From: an uncultured Carnobacterium sp.
Lineage (GTDB): Bacteria; Bacillota; Bacilli; Lactobacillales; Aerococcaceae
Length of the DNA stretch: 5,276 bases
NCBI GenBank assembly: GCA_937976325.1
Contig: CALJSD010000211.1
Span: forward strand, 1 to 5,276
Direction of reading: 5' to 3'
Under the pieces are notes generated by a model that worked only from the letters and a program-made list of their open reading frames with translations, was not told the origin of the DNA and did no database searches. Of the stretch, positions 5,145 to 5,276 are shown in pieces. Every line of letters begins with the position of its first letter. Position 1 is the first letter of the stretch. The position numbers and the translations under genes are program-made.

Positions 5145-5276
5145 ATTTTCAACTATATTTTTGCAATTTCCCGAAATTCACTTATAAGTGAATTTTGGGC
5201 AGCACGATTTTGGGGTGATTTTTGGCCTAAAACTTTCAATTTTTGAAAAAATCCTATTAAATTTTGTTTTTCGTTT
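5145..5276. other. AT-rich right end with no recognisable complete gene
   Basis: No complete gene or known RNA is visible. The main structure is the palindrome at 5170-5199. A plus-strand promoter-like pair, TTGCAA (5161-5166) and TATAAG (5183-5188), is spaced 16 bp and its −10 lies in the palindrome centre. Short related words GATTTTGGGG (5206-5215) and GATTTTTGGCC (5217-5227) follow. A minus-strand frame is open from the window edge (5275) to a TAG at 5153-5155, 40 codons, ending EFREIAKI. It could be the tail of a convergent gene, but its codons (CGG, CCC, ATA, AGT) are unlike the neighbours' and I recognise no family. Confidence 0.3.
5170..5199. repeat. 30-bp near-perfect palindrome downstream of dnaN
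   Basis: The central 22 bp (5174-5195) are a perfect palindrome with arms AAATTCACTTA and TAAGTGAATTT. Flanking CCC (5170-5172) and GGG (5197-5199) extend it to 30 bp, with a single G/T position (5173/5196) out of symmetry that would still be a wobble pair in RNA. No T-run follows within reach on either strand, so it is not a standard terminator. It may be an operator or one copy of a dispersed repeat; the sequence alone cannot decide. Confidence 0.7.

Overview
This window is the replication-origin neighbourhood of a low-GC Gram-positive bacterium. Gene order and protein sequences point to Lactobacillales; a Carnobacteriaceae- or Aerococcaceae-like genus is my guess and is not proven here. 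The order jag–yidC–rnpA–rpmH on the minus strand, diverging from dnaA–dnaN on the plus strand, is the classic Firmicutes oriC layout.

Left arm, minus strand (1–1866). rpmH (ribosomal protein L34), rnpA (RNase P protein), yidC (membrane insertase lipoprotein) and the N-terminal part of jag/khpB (RNA-binding protein, cut by the window edge) run leftward. A consensus promoter (TTGACA, 17 bp, TATAAT) drives rpmH. An intrinsic terminator sits directly at the rpmH stop codon, so L34 probably gets far more transcript than rnpA–yidC–jag. A hairpin spans the rnpA stop codon, between rnpA and yidC. yidC is best started at a GTG at 1259, which gives a clean lipoprotein signal peptide.

Origin (about 1867–2398 and 3758–3931). 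The origin is bipartite and flanks dnaA. The upstream half has a cluster of DnaA boxes in both orientations, including one overlapping the dnaA promoter. The downstream half has two perfect boxes inside a nested inverted repeat. After these come two weaker boxes, a GC cluster, five DnaA-trio triplets and an all-A/T unwinding element just before dnaN. This closely resembles the Bacillus subtilis basal unwinding system.

Right arm, plus strand (2399–5089). dnaA (452 aa) encodes the initiator and dnaN (385 aa) the sliding clamp. dnaN ends in a strong intrinsic terminator, so it is not obviously co-transcribed with a downstream recF-type gene. The last ~130 bases hold a near-perfect 30-bp palindrome and no recognisable complete gene. 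A 40-codon minus-strand open frame runs through it to the window edge and might be the tail of a convergent gene or part of a repeat.

The genes are ordinary housekeeping genes, and I see no new defence, mobile or biosynthetic system. The points worth a second look are small cis elements: the nested inverted repeat after dnaA, the hairpin around the rnpA stop, the CTAG triplet at the rpmH start site, and the terminal palindrome.
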